A stretch of 64,000 nucleotides of DNA, taken from contig NZ_AP024269.1 of assembly GCF_016629525.1 (NCBI RefSeq), positions 5,136,501 through 5,200,500 of the forward strand. The letters are read 5' to 3'. The position numbers were made by a program, and so were the translations under genes. This stretch comes from Kaistia sp. 32K (GTDB lineage: Bacteria > Pseudomonadota > Alphaproteobacteria > Rhizobiales > Kaistiaceae). Each line of letters opens with the position of its first letter. Position 1 is the first letter of the stretch. The notes under the pieces are model-generated. The model did not search any database and was not told the DNA's origin. It saw only the letters and a program-made list of their open reading frames with translations. Below are positions 34,889 to 43,513 of this stretch, piece after piece.

Positions 34889-35106
34889 GCCGGTGGGTCC
34901 CCTTTGAAGGCAGGCTGCCTCGGCCGAACTGGCGCGCCGAAATCTCGACGCGGTGCGAGAGGGAAGCTTAGGGCCAATTCCCCGCGCCGCAAGATGATAT
35001 TGGCTAACGGCAGGTTAACGGATCGCGGCCTGTTAACCCCCGGACGGCGACGGTTTCGCCGTCGTCCGGTTTCACGTGAAGTCGCGCCCGGGGCGGAGCG
35101 GTCGGA
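34889..35106. other. Spacer with hairpin between binding protein and permease genes
   Basis: A stem-loop near 35039-35070 (CGACGG/CCGTCG inner stem with CCGGA/TCCGG outer arms) follows the binding-protein stop on the minus strand. Such hairpins often lower expression of the downstream permease genes relative to the binding protein. Two GTTAAC sites occur at about 35013 and 35032. Confidence 0.5.
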
Positions 35107-36018
35107 CTACTTCAGCAGGCCCTTCTCGGTCAGCCAGCTCTTGGCGACTTCCTTGGCCGGCTCGCCGCCGACCTGGATGCGGCCGTTCAGTTCCTGCAGC
35201 GTCTTGAGGTCGAGCGCGGCGAACACCGGCGTCAGGACTTCCTGGATCTTCGGGAACTTCTTCAGCACGTCCTCGCGCACGATCGGCGCCGGCGCATAGA
35301 CCGGCTGCACCGCCTTGTCGTCCTGGAGCACGACGAGGCCGGCGGCCTGGATGGCGCCGTCGGTGCCGTAGACCATGGCGGCGTTGACGCCGTCGGTCTG
35401 TTCGGCGGCCGCCTTGATCGTCGCCGAGGTGTCGCCGCCGGAAAGCACGAGCAGCTGCTCCGGCTTGAGCGTGAAGCCATAGGCGGTCTGGAAGGCCGGA
35501 AGGGCCGCCGCCGAATTGACGAACTCGGACGAGCCGGCCAGCTTCACCTTGCCGCCGCCGGCGACCCACTTGCCGAAATCGCTGAGCGATTTCAGGCTGT
35601 TGGCTTCCGCCACCTCGCCGCGCAGGCCGATCGCCCAGGTGTTGTTGGCGGGCGAGGGCGAGAGCCAGACGATCTTGTTGGCATCGTAGTCGAGCGTCTT
35701 CGCCGTCTCATAGCCCTTGGCGGCGTCCTTCCAGACCGGGTCGTCGGCCTTGTTGAAGAAGAAGGCGGCGTTGCCGGTATATTCGGGATAGATGTCGATC
35801 TCGCCGGCGGTGATCGCCTTGCGCACCACGGGCGTGCCGCCGAGCGAGATGCGGTCGTCGACCGAGATGCCGTTCGCCTCGAGCACGAGTGCGATGACGT
35901 TGCCGAGCAGCGTCCCCTCCGTGTCGATCTTGGAGGACACGACGACATCGGCCGCCTGCGCCGTGCCGATGGAGGCGAGGATCGCGGCGGCGGCCACGAG
36001 GGTCTTCAAGGCTTTCAT
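35107..36018 (-). CDS. Periplasmic betaine-type substrate-binding protein (OsmF/YehZ family)
   Basis: A 303-residue secreted protein; the signal peptide ends at GTAQA before ADVVVSSKID. It contains the family segments IDTEGTLLGNVIALVLEANG, DIYPEYTGNAAFFFN and VYGTDGAIQAAGLVVLQDD. It resembles the OsmF, OpuCC and EgtU solute-binding proteins that hold quaternary ammonium compounds in an aromatic cage. Its place beside an ergothionase-like gene suggests ergothioneine as ligand. ATG 36018 follows AGGAAC. Confidence 0.88.
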   Translation of the reverse strand: MKALKTLVAAAAILASIGTAQAADVVVSSKIDTEGTLLGNVIALVLEANGISVDDRISLGGTPVVRKAITAGEIDIYPEYTGNAAFFFNKADDPVWKDAAKGYETAKTLDYDANKIVWLSPSPANNTWAIGLRGEVAEANSLKSLSDFGKWVAGGGKVKLAGSSEFVNSAAALPAFQTAYGFTLKPEQLLVLSGGDTSATIKAAAEQTDGVNAAMVYGTDGAIQAAGLVVLQDDKAVQPVYAPAPIVREDVLKKFPKIQEVLTPVFAALDLKTLQELNGRIQVGGEPAKEVAKSWLTEKGLLK

Positions 36019-36083
36019 GGCGGGGTTCCTAGGGTTGTCGGTTGATCCGTTCCGTATCGATAGTTCTTAGGGTGACGTGCGGG

Positions 36084-37652
36084 TCAATGCGAGAAAATGA
36101 GCTCATCCGTTGTGATGGACTCGTAGAAATTCCTGACTGTTTCCAAGAGCGCCGGCTGAAAAAGGTTGCGCTCGATCGTTTCGATGTCGAGCGAAAGCGC
36201 GCGATCCTTGTCGAGGAAGGCAACTTCGGCCCGGACGGATTCGTGCACGATCGCTACCAGCCCGGCCGGTTGCAGGCCCTGCATGTCGAGACCCTGGGCG
36301 GCCAGCAGCGCCTCGATCGCCACCATCATCCGGAGCGCCGTGATCTGGCGGTTGAGGCGCTCGACGATCAGCGGCGCGAACATCGCCTCGTCCTCCATGC
36401 CGCCGGCGATCAGGAGCGGCATCGCCGAAACCGGCGCCAGTTCCGCCATGACGCGGCTGGCGAGATCGCCGGCGAGCTTCACCAGCGGGCCGAAGCCGGT
36501 GGCGTCGGTGTCCTCGGAGACCAGGTTGGTCGGCAGCACGCCGCGCCCGCCATTGGCGATCAGAACGATGCGGTTCAGGATGTTGCGGGCGAGATGGGCG
36601 AGGCCGGGACCCACCGATTGCAGGGTCAGCGCCAGCTCGAGCGGCAGCGACCCGCCCGAGGTCATCGGGATGCCGTCGATGACGACGGGATTGTCGTCTG
36701 GCCGCGCCGTCGCCGCCTCGACGGCGGCGGCTGCGAAGGCGACGACGCCGGCCGAGGCGCCGAAGATCTGCGCCATCATCCGCAAGCTGAGCGGATCGTG
36801 CAGATGCGTCGCCGGCGACCAGGGAAAGGCGTCGGCGACGGCGGTGAGCACGGCTCCTGCGGCCGCCTCGCGCGGCGAACCGATCCGCATGGCGACCCGC
36901 CAGGGCTCGGGCGACGCCCGCAGCGCCGCCGCCGCGCTCGATCCGGTCGCCATGGCGACGCGCACCGTCTGCGCCGCCTCGATCAGGGTCGCCCCGGCGC
37001 TCGCGACCGTCAGCGCGTTGGTGCTGACGGCGGAGAGCGCGTCCTTCAGCCGGAACACGTGCGGCGTGAGGCCCGCCTCGCGCAGCGCCATTTCGGCCGG
37101 TTTCAGGACGCCGCGATGGAACACCTGGCCCTCGCCGGCGAGCGCCGTCGCCACCTGGCTCATCAGCCCGATATCGGCGGCGCCGATCGAGCCGAGGCGG
37201 CGCACGACGGGGACGATGTCGGCATCGAGCGCCGCGACATAGGCGCGGACGAGGTCGGGACTGCAGCCGACCATGCCGGAGAGCGCGGTGTTGACGCGGA
37301 TGGCGATGCCGGCGCGGACGATTTCGGGCGCCAGCGGCTCGCCGACGCCGAAATGGTGGGCGCGGACGAGATCGGTGCGGTCGGTCGAACTGGTGAGGGC
37401 GACCGCGCGATCCTTGATCGCGCCGACTCCGGTCGTCACGCCATAGAGCGGACGCCCGCCCTCGACCGCCCCGCGCACCGCCTCGTAGGCGTTCTGCACT
37501 TCGACGAGGCGAACTTCGCATGGCACGACATGCAGCAGTCCGCGCCCGATCAGGGAAAGCGTCGACAGGCGGAGGGTCGAGCCGTCCAGGACGATCGTGT
37601 CGCGCTGCGATCCGGTGGCGTCTCCCAGCAATATTTCGGCGGCAGGCGGCAT
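36084..37652 (-). CDS. MIO-less aromatic ammonia-lyase homologue, probable ergothionase
   Basis: A 522-residue protein with the histidine/phenylalanine ammonia-lyase fold. The catalytic-Tyr loop is LYGVTTGVGAIKD (Tyr70) and LVRAHHFGVGEPL matches the family. But GSxGASGDL, which self-cyclises to the MIO group, reads GSIGAADIG (Ala158-Ala159-Asp160), so MIO cannot form in the usual way. Ergothionases belong to this family and eliminate trimethylamine from ergothioneine by acid/base chemistry, and the gene is next to a betaine-type importer. Therefore an ergothionase is inferred. The ATG at 37652 follows AAGGA. It is first in the minus-strand cluster. Alternative: lyase for another betaine such as hercynine. 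Confidence 0.82.
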   Translation of the reverse strand: MPPAAEILLGDATGSQRDTIVLDGSTLRLSTLSLIGRGLLHVVPCEVRLVEVQNAYEAVRGAVEGGRPLYGVTTGVGAIKDRAVALTSSTDRTDLVRAHHFGVGEPLAPEIVRAGIAIRVNTALSGMVGCSPDLVRAYVAALDADIVPVVRRLGSIGAADIGLMSQVATALAGEGQVFHRGVLKPAEMALREAGLTPHVFRLKDALSAVSTNALTVASAGATLIEAAQTVRVAMATGSSAAAALRASPEPWRVAMRIGSPREAAAGAVLTAVADAFPWSPATHLHDPLSLRMMAQIFGASAGVVAFAAAAVEAATARPDDNPVVIDGIPMTSGGSLPLELALTLQSVGPGLAHLARNILNRIVLIANGGRGVLPTNLVSEDTDATGFGPLVKLAGDLASRVMAELAPVSAMPLLIAGGMEDEAMFAPLIVERLNRQITALRMMVAIEALLAAQGLDMQGLQPAGLVAIVHESVRAEVAFLDKDRALSLDIETIERNLFQPALLETVRNFYESITTDELIFSH

Positions 37653-37837
37653 GATGTCCTTGTGATTGGGCGGTTTGGCTGCGGCCCCGGGTCAGCTTAG
37701 CGCAAAATTCGCGGCAGGAGATCATCCCTGTCGCGCCGCCTCTTCCTCCATGCGGCGACGCCGAGGCCGATTGATCCCGTCGTGGCGCGGGGCCATGATC
37801 GCCGCCCATTTCGAATCGAGCGCCAAGGACCCGTGCC

Positions 37838-39238
37838 GTGACCGACAGCCTGATCGACAGTTCCGACGTTGCGATCCCGATCCATGCCGTCGAGCCGGAC
37901 GGGCTGGAGGCGCTGCTGGCGTCGATCGGCGAGGTCGAGGCGGCCTGGGCGCGTTCGACCGGCTTCGACGCGGCGGCCGGCGCCGTCACCATCATCGCCG
38001 ACGCCAAGGGCGTCATCGGCCGCGTCCTGTTCGGTCTCGGCCGGGCGGACGGCCGCCGTCGCGCGCCGCTGATCACCGGCAAGCTCCCGAACATCCTGCC
38101 GCAGGGCGACTATCATTTCGTCACGGACCTGCCGGATCCCGCGCTCGGCGCGCTCGGCTGGGCGCTCGGCAATTACCGCTTCGAGCGCTACAAGACCAAC
38201 CCGTCGCCGGTGCCCCGCCTCGTCGTTCCCGCCGGCGTCGATGCCGGCCGGGCCCGCAGCATGGCCCGCGCCATCACGCTGGTGCGCGATCTCGTCAACA
38301 CGCCGGCGAGCGACCTCGGACCGGCGGAACTGTCCGAAGCGGTGCATGCGCTCGGCGCGCGGTTCGGCGCCTCCGTCAGCGAGATCGTCGGCCGCGATCT
38401 CCTCTCCGCCAGCCTGCCGATGATCCATGCGGTCGGCCGCGCCGCCGATGTCGATCGCGCGCCGCGGCTCGTCGATCTCGTCTGGGGCAATCCCGAGCAT
38501 CCCAAGGTGACGCTGGTCGGCAAGGGCGTCACCTTCGATACCGGCGGCCTCGACATCAAGCCGTCGAGCAGCATGCTTCTGATGAAGAAGGACATGGGCG
38601 GCGCCGCCAATACCATGGGCCTCGCCCACATGATCATGGACGCCAAGCTGCCCGTCCGGCTTCGCCTGCTGGTGCCGACCGTCGAGAACGCGATTTCCGG
38701 CCCCGCCTTCCGGCCCGGCGACGTGCTGCGCTCGCGCGCCGGCGTGACGGTGGAGATCGGCAATACCGACGCCGAGGGGCGGCTGATCCTCGCCGACGCG
38801 CTGGCGCTGGCGGCGGAGGAAAATCCGGCCCTTCTGGTCGATCTCGCCACGCTGACAGGCGCCGCCCGCGTCGCCCTCGGTCCGGAGATCCCGGCCGTCT
38901 TCACGCATGACGAAGCGCTCGCCGCCGATCTTGCCCGTCATGCCGAGGCGCATTCCGACCCGCTGTGGCGGCTGCCGCTCTGGGCGCCCTATGAGGCAAT
39001 GATCGATTCCAAGATCGCCGACATCAACAATGCCGGCACGGGCGGCTTCGCCGGCTCGATCACGGCGGCGCTGTTCCTCGATCGTTTCGTGCCCAAGACG
39101 ATCCCGTGGATCCATGGCGATATCTATGCCTGGAACCCATCCGGCAAGCCCGGGCGGCCGGAGGGCGGCGAGGCCCAGACCATCCGCGCGCTGTTCGCCC
39201 TGATCCAGGAGCGGTTCGGGTCCGGGGTAGCATCCTGA
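37838..39238 (+). CDS. M17 leucyl aminopeptidase family protein
   Basis: A 466-residue cytosolic dizinc peptidase. The N-terminal domain (to about residue 160) is followed by the catalytic domain with VGKGVTFDTGGLDIKPSSSM (catalytic Lys, metal Asp), KKDMGGAANTMG, and the family signature NTDAEGRLILADAL. It removes N-terminal residues from peptides. The GTG start follows AAGGAC. Divergent from the ergothionase gene across 185 bases, and followed by a MarR-like gene and an NlpC/P60 gene. Confidence 0.93.
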   Translation: MTDSLIDSSDVAIPIHAVEPDGLEALLASIGEVEAAWARSTGFDAAAGAVTIIADAKGVIGRVLFGLGRADGRRRAPLITGKLPNILPQGDYHFVTDLPDPALGALGWALGNYRFERYKTNPSPVPRLVVPAGVDAGRARSMARAITLVRDLVNTPASDLGPAELSEAVHALGARFGASVSEIVGRDLLSASLPMIHAVGRAADVDRAPRLVDLVWGNPEHPKVTLVGKGVTFDTGGLDIKPSSSMLLMKKDMGGAANTMGLAHMIMDAKLPVRLRLLVPTVENAISGPAFRPGDVLRSRAGVTVEIGNTDAEGRLILADALALAAEENPALLVDLATLTGAARVALGPEIPAVFTHDEALAADLARHAEAHSDPLWRLPLWAPYEAMIDSKIADINNAGTGGFAGSITAALFLDRFVPKTIPWIHGDIYAWNPSGKPGRPEGGEAQTIRALFALIQERFGSGVAS

Positions 39239-39319
39239 ACCCAGGACAACCCTTGTCGAAGGCGTCGGACCCGGCTTAAATAGAACGGGTCCGAAACGAT
39301 TGCGGATAGGGGAATGTTC

Positions 39320-39670
39320 ATGCCCGTCGAACTCAGGCCGTTTCAGGCACTGCGCCTCTGGCATGACGTGACGCTCGACCTCGTCCGCGACGGTGGGCAC
39401 GATCTGTCGGCGCGGCAGATGGCCGTTCTCCTGACCGTCTATCTCGAAATGCCGCCGCACACGGTGCGCGGGCTCGCCGCCAAGCTCGGCGTTACCAAGC
39501 CCGCGATCACGCGCGCGCTCGACACGATGGGCCGGCTCGGTCTGGTCAGCCGGCATCGCGATGCCAGGGATCGCCGCAATGTCGTGATCCAAAGGACCGT
39601 CGCCGGCGCGCTCGCCGTCGAGCGCCTGGGCGACGTCGTCATCGCCCGCCACAAGGAATTGCCGCTGTGA
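39320..39670 (+). CDS. MarR-family transcriptional regulator
   Basis: A 116-residue winged-helix protein. The recognition region VRGLAAKLGVTKPAITRALDTMGRLG and wing DARDRRNVVIQ are typical of MarR. The ATG at 39320 is preferred over 39314 because AGGGGA sits six bases before it. The last four bases (GTGA) overlap the NlpC/P60 start, so the two are coupled, and it may regulate that gene or the upstream peptidase. Confidence 0.85.
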   Translation: MPVELRPFQALRLWHDVTLDLVRDGGHDLSARQMAVLLTVYLEMPPHTVRGLAAKLGVTKPAITRALDTMGRLGLVSRHRDARDRRNVVIQRTVAGALAVERLGDVVIARHKELPL

Positions 39671-40530
39671 CGCTGGACCCTCGCCTCAACGCGTTTCGCG
39701 CCGATCTCGCCGATGCCAGGCTCGAGGGACAGGTGCAGGCGGCTCGCTTCGTCACCGGTACCCGCCGGCGCGTCACGGAGCCCCGCACCGCCATTCGCCG
39801 CGCCCCGCGACCGGACGCCCCCATCGACAGCGAGGCGCTGCGTGGCGAGACGGTCCGCGTGTTCGAGACGACGGACGAAGGCTGGTCCTGGGTCCAGCTC
39901 GAGACGGACGGCTATGTCGGCTTCGTCGCCGCCGACGCGATCGGGCCGCTCGATCCCGAGCCGACGCACCGGGTGACGGCGCTTCGCACCTTTGTGTATC
40001 CGGCCGCCGACATGAAGCTGCCGCCGGTGGCGACGCTCTCGATCGGCAGTCGCCTGGCGCTTGGCGAGACGGCCGAGACGCGGGGAACGCCCTATTTCCG
40101 GCTGGCCGACGGCAGCGGCGCCGTCGTCGCCCGCCATGTCGAGGCGCTGGACAGGCCGCCTCAGGCGGATTTCGTCGCGGTCGCCGAGCGGTTTCTGGAA
40201 ACGCCCTATCTCTGGGGCGGCCGGTCGGCTTTCGGCATCGATTGCTCTGGGCTGGTGCAGCTTTCGCTGGCGGCGGCCGGAATTTCGGTCCCGCGCGATA
40301 CCGACCAGCAGCAGGGCGCCATCGGCTCGTTGGTGGAAGACGGGCTGGGCGGCACCTTGCGGCGCGGCGATCTCGTCTACTGGAAGGGCCATGTCGGCAT
40401 CCTGCGCGACCCGGCGACGCTTCTGCATGCGAGCGGCTATCAGATGGCGGTGGTCTCGGAGCCGCTCGCCGAGGTCCTCGCCCGCTACGACCGGTCGGGC
40501 CTCGATGTCACGGCGGTTCGCCGGCCCTGA
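39667..40530 (+). CDS. NlpC/P60-family cell-wall peptidase with SH3 domains
   Basis: A 287-residue protein. Residues about 40-160 form two SH3-like domains (RRAPRPDAPIDSEALRGETV; WSWVQLETDGYVGFV), and residues 170-287 the NlpC/P60 papain-like domain. The catalytic Cys is in GIDCSGLVQLS, with His in KGHVGIL and in LLHASGYQ. It cleaves peptide stems in murein; no signal peptide is evident, so it may act on imported murein peptides with the aminopeptidase. The GTG start overlaps the MarR stop. The downstream Yej-type importer would fit murein-peptide uptake. Confidence 0.9.
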   Translation: MTLDPRLNAFRADLADARLEGQVQAARFVTGTRRRVTEPRTAIRRAPRPDAPIDSEALRGETVRVFETTDEGWSWVQLETDGYVGFVAADAIGPLDPEPTHRVTALRTFVYPAADMKLPPVATLSIGSRLALGETAETRGTPYFRLADGSGAVVARHVEALDRPPQADFVAVAERFLETPYLWGGRSAFGIDCSGLVQLSLAAAGISVPRDTDQQQGAIGSLVEDGLGGTLRRGDLVYWKGHVGILRDPATLLHASGYQMAVVSEPLAEVLARYDRSGLDVTAVRRP

Positions 40531-40567
40531 CCGGTTGGCTGTGGTCTGTCCTCCGCTGACGCAGGGC

Positions 40568-40587
40568 CATACTCCATTTGGGGTATG
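40568..40587. promoter_or_regulatory. 20-base inverted repeat, probable operator
   Basis: CATACTCCATTTGGGGTATG is palindromic except for one position (CATACTCC versus CATACCCC on the other strand). It lies 110 bases upstream of the small ORF at 40698 and 38 bases after the NlpC/P60 stop. The form, YCCC-ATTT-GGGR, resembles sites for LuxR-type response regulators, but the protein is unknown. Confidence 0.55.
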
Positions 40588-40697
40588 TCCGCTTCGTACA
40601 TTTTCCCTAGTCTCGTAATGCTAGCCGAATGTCACGCGTCCATAGGGACGCTCGCCTCGGTCGGCGGCGATCCAGCACGACGGATGGGATACGGGAA

Positions 40698-40898
40698 ATG
40701 CAGAGAACAGCCCGGTATATCGAGGAAATGACGGAGCAGCTGAGCGAGCTCGCCAAGCGCAACGAGTTCCACGACCTTGCCTATTTGCTCAGCGTTGCGT
40801 CCGCCGAAGCGCGCGAAGCCGCCGAACAGGCCAAGGTGCGCGCCGCATCGGCGGATCTTCCCGAGAGTCCGGCCGTCCTGTCGTTCGGCGCTCAGTAG
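40698..40898 (+). CDS. Small hypothetical helical protein
   Basis: A 66-residue, charged, mostly helical protein (YIEEMTEQLSELAKRNEFHD, then an AEAREAAEQAK repeat-like helix). No family was recognised. The ATG at 40698 has a purine-rich leader, and a well-formed 20-base inverted repeat lies 110 bases upstream, which supports a regulated gene. The end overlaps the convergent GhrA gene by 7 bases. Confidence 0.6.
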   Translation: MQRTARYIEEMTEQLSELAKRNEFHDLAYLLSVASAEAREAAEQAKVRAASADLPESPAVLSFGAQ

Positions 40899-41851
40899 CC
40901 GCGCGCGACGTCGACCAGATTGGGCAGGGGCTGCCCGGCCTCAAAGGCGAGGATCTGCCGGTGGATGCCGTCGGCGAGCACGCTCGCCTCGCTCGAAGCC
41001 GCGACATGCGGCGTCACGATCACGCGGGGATGACTCCAGAACGGGCTGTCGGAGCCAAGCGGCTCCGGCTCGAACACGTCGAGGCTGGCGCCGATCAGGC
41101 GACCGTCATCGAGCGCCGCCAGAATGTTCGCCTCGACCTGCAGCCCGCCGCGGCCGGCATTGATCAGCACGGGTCCGCCGAGCGCTCCGCCCTTGGCGAG
41201 GCGATCGAAGACCGAGGCGTTGAGGATCCCGCGCGTATCCGGCGTCAGCGGCACCAGGGCGACGAGGATGTCGGTGCGGCCGAGGAAGGCGGTAAGGCCG
41301 TCCTCGCCATGGAAGGTCTCGATACCTGGAACCTGCTTCGGTGAACGGCTCCAGCCGGCGACCTGGAAGCCGAGGCGGGCGAGCACTTCCGCCGCGTCGC
41401 GGCCGAGCTCGCCGAGCCCCATGATGCCGACACGCACGTCGTGCGCCACCGGCTGGCGCAGCTCGCACCATTTGCCTGCCGCCTGCTGGCGCGCATAGGC
41501 GAGGTGCTGGCGGTGATGCAGCAGCACCTGCAGCGTCACCCATTCGGTCATGCGGGTGGTCAATTCCGGATCGACGACGCGGACGATCGGCACGTCCGGC
41601 AACGCTTCATTCCCGACGACATGGTCGACGCCGGCGCCGAGCGAGAACACCGCCTTCAGGTTCGGCAGGTCGGCGAAGGCCTCGGCGGGCGGCCGCCAGG
41701 CAAGCACATAGTGGATCGCCGCGCGGTCCGGCACGTCCGGCCAGATCGCCAGCGGCCGCTCCGGCTCGCCGGCGAAGGGAACGGCCCAGGGCCCCGGCGC
41801 CCAGTTGCCGGAGGCGATCAGGACGCCGGGCAGAACCTTCTTCTCGGTCAT
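40892..41851 (-). CDS. ghrA: Glyoxylate/hydroxypyruvate reductase A-type dehydrogenase
   Basis: A 319-residue NADPH-type 2-hydroxyacid dehydrogenase of the GhrA branch. It has VFSLGAGVDHV, the nucleotide loop GIMGLGELGRDAAEVL, INAGRGG with the catalytic Arg, DVFEPEPL with Glu, and VTPHVAASS with His. It reduces glyoxylate or hydroxypyruvate. The ATG overlaps the yejF stop in ATGA, so it is the last gene of the peptide-transporter operon; this arrangement is frequent in rhizobia as far as I recall, though the metabolic link is unclear. Confidence 0.9.
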   Translation of the reverse strand: MTEKKVLPGVLIASGNWAPGPWAVPFAGEPERPLAIWPDVPDRAAIHYVLAWRPPAEAFADLPNLKAVFSLGAGVDHVVGNEALPDVPIVRVVDPELTTRMTEWVTLQVLLHHRQHLAYARQQAAGKWCELRQPVAHDVRVGIMGLGELGRDAAEVLARLGFQVAGWSRSPKQVPGIETFHGEDGLTAFLGRTDILVALVPLTPDTRGILNASVFDRLAKGGALGGPVLINAGRGGLQVEANILAALDDGRLIGASLDVFEPEPLGSDSPFWSHPRVIVTPHVAASSEASVLADGIHRQILAFEAGQPLPNLVDVARGY

Positions 41852-43512
41852 TGCGAAACGATGCCTTCCGGGGCCGTCTCGATCGAGAAGGCGGCTGCGA
41901 TGAGGGCGCGGGTATAGTCGGTTTCCGGCGCCGTGAAGATCTGCTCCGACGTGCCGCGCTCGACCACCTTGCCGCCGCGCATGACGATCACCTCGTTGGC
42001 GAGCGCCCGCACGACCTTGAGGTCATGGCTGATGAACAGGTAGGCCAGGCCGTGCCGCTTCTGCAGGTCGCGCAGGAGGTCGACGACCTGCGCCTGCACC
42101 GACATGTCGAGGGCCGAGGTCGGTTCGTCGAGCATGACGAATTCCGGCTCCAGCACCATGGCGCGGGCGATCGCGATGCGCTGGCGCTGGCCGCCGGAGA
42201 ATTCGTGCGGATAGCGGTGGCGGGTCGCAGGATCCAGGCCGACTTCCTCCAGCCCCTGCGCCACCTTTCGTTCGCGTTCGCGGAAGGAGAGCTGCGGCTC
42301 GTGCACGCGCAGGCCCTCGGCGATGATCTCGCCGACCGACATGCGCGGGCTGAGCGAACCGAACGGATCCTGAAAGACGATCTGCATGTGCCGGCGCAGC
42401 GGCCGCATCGCCTGGAAACCGCGGCCGTCGATGCGTTCGCCGCGAAAGTCGATCGCGCCCTTCGAGCTGATCAGCCGCATGATGGCGAGGCCGAGCGTCG
42501 TCTTGCCGGAGCCGGATTCGCCGACGACGCCGAGCGTCTGGCCGCGCCGGACCGACATGTCGATGCCGTCGACGGCCTTGACGTTGTCGACCGTGCGCCG
42601 GAATACGCCGCGCTTGATCGGGAACCAGACCTTGAGGTCTTCCGTGGCGACGACGACCGGCGCCGTGTCGTCGGCCGGGGGCGGCGCGCCCTTCGGCTCG
42701 GCCGCCAGCAGGTGCTTGGTATAGTGGTGCTGGGGGTGGTCGAAGATCTCCTTCGTCGGCCCCTGCTCGACGATCTTGCCCTTGGTCATCACGCAGACCC
42801 GGTCAGCGATCTTGCGCACGATGCCGAGGTCGTGAGTGATGAAGAGCAGCGCCATGCCAGTGCGGGTCTGGATCTCCTTCAGGAGCTTCAGGATCTGCGC
42901 CTGCACCGTGACGTCGAGCGCCGTGGTCGGTTCGTCGGCGATCAGCAGGTCCGGTTCGTTGGCGAGCGCCATGGCGATCATGACGCGCTGGCGCTGGCCG
43001 CCGGAAAGCTGGTGCGGATAGGCGTTGAGGCGCTTCTCCGCGTCGCGGATGCCGACTTCGGCGAGCAGCTCGAGAATGCGCTGCCGCGCCGCCTTGCCCG
43101 ACAGGCCGCGATGGATCGTCAGGATCTCGCCGATCTGCTGCTCGATCGTGTGCAGCGGATTGAGCGAGCTCATCGGCTCCTGGAAGATCATGGTGACGTC
43201 GTTGCCGCGCACCTTGCGGAGCTCGCGGTCGCTGACCGTCAGCAGGTCCTTGCCTTCCAGCAGGATCTTGCCGGTCGGATGCTCGGCGGACGGGTAGGGG
43301 AGGAGCTTCAGGATCGAGAGCGCCGTCACCGACTTGCCGGAGCCCGATTCGCCGACGAGCGCGACGGTCTCGCCGCGCCCGACGGTGAAGGAGATGCCGT
43401 CGACGGCGACGGTGCGGTTCTCGCCCTGCAGGAAGTGGACCGAGAGGTCCTCGACGGAAAGCAGCGGCTTCGCGGACGGATCGGCGGTCATGGTCTGGGT
43501 TGGGTCCATCAT
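41848..43512 (-). CDS. yejF: Peptide ABC transporter, dual ATP-binding protein (YejF-like)
   Basis: A 554-residue protein with two tandem ATPase domains. Domain 1 has [25 protein letters not shown] and [12 protein letters not shown]; domain 2 has [25 protein letters not shown] and [12 protein letters not shown]. Each is followed by an oligopeptide-transporter C-terminal motif ([24 protein letters not shown]). It powers uptake of oligopeptides and, in enterobacteria, microcin C-like compounds. Two adjacent ATGs, 43512 and 43509, are possible starts. It follows yejE by one base. Confidence 0.93.
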   Translation of the reverse strand: MMDPTQTMTADPSAKPLLSVEDLSVHFLQGENRTVAVDGISFTVGRGETVALVGESGSGKSVTALSILKLLPYPSAEHPTGKILLEGKDLLTVSDRELRKVRGNDVTMIFQEPMSSLNPLHTIEQQIGEILTIHRGLSGKAARQRILELLAEVGIRDAEKRLNAYPHQLSGGQRQRVMIAMALANEPDLLIADEPTTALDVTVQAQILKLLKEIQTRTGMALLFITHDLGIVRKIADRVCVMTKGKIVEQGPTKEIFDHPQHHYTKHLLAAEPKGAPPPADDTAPVVVATEDLKVWFPIKRGVFRRTVDNVKAVDGIDMSVRRGQTLGVVGESGSGKTTLGLAIMRLISSKGAIDFRGERIDGRGFQAMRPLRRHMQIVFQDPFGSLSPRMSVGEIIAEGLRVHEPQLSFRERERKVAQGLEEVGLDPATRHRYPHEFSGGQRQRIAIARAMVLEPEFVMLDEPTSALDMSVQAQVVDLLRDLQKRHGLAYLFISHDLKVVRALANEVIVMRGGKVVERGTSEQIFTAPETDYTRALIAAAFSIETAPEGIVSQ

Positions 43513-43513
43513 C

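Noticed and set aside
25931..37652. A normal histidine utilisation (hut) operon
   Set aside because: hutI, hutG, hutF and hutC are missing, the lyase lacks the MIO triad and the urocanase homologue lacks the signature cysteine.
36103..38094. A 663-codon minus-strand frame over the ergothionase-like gene
   Set aside because: Arg/Ala-rich off-frame product without any family; the lyase frame explains the region.
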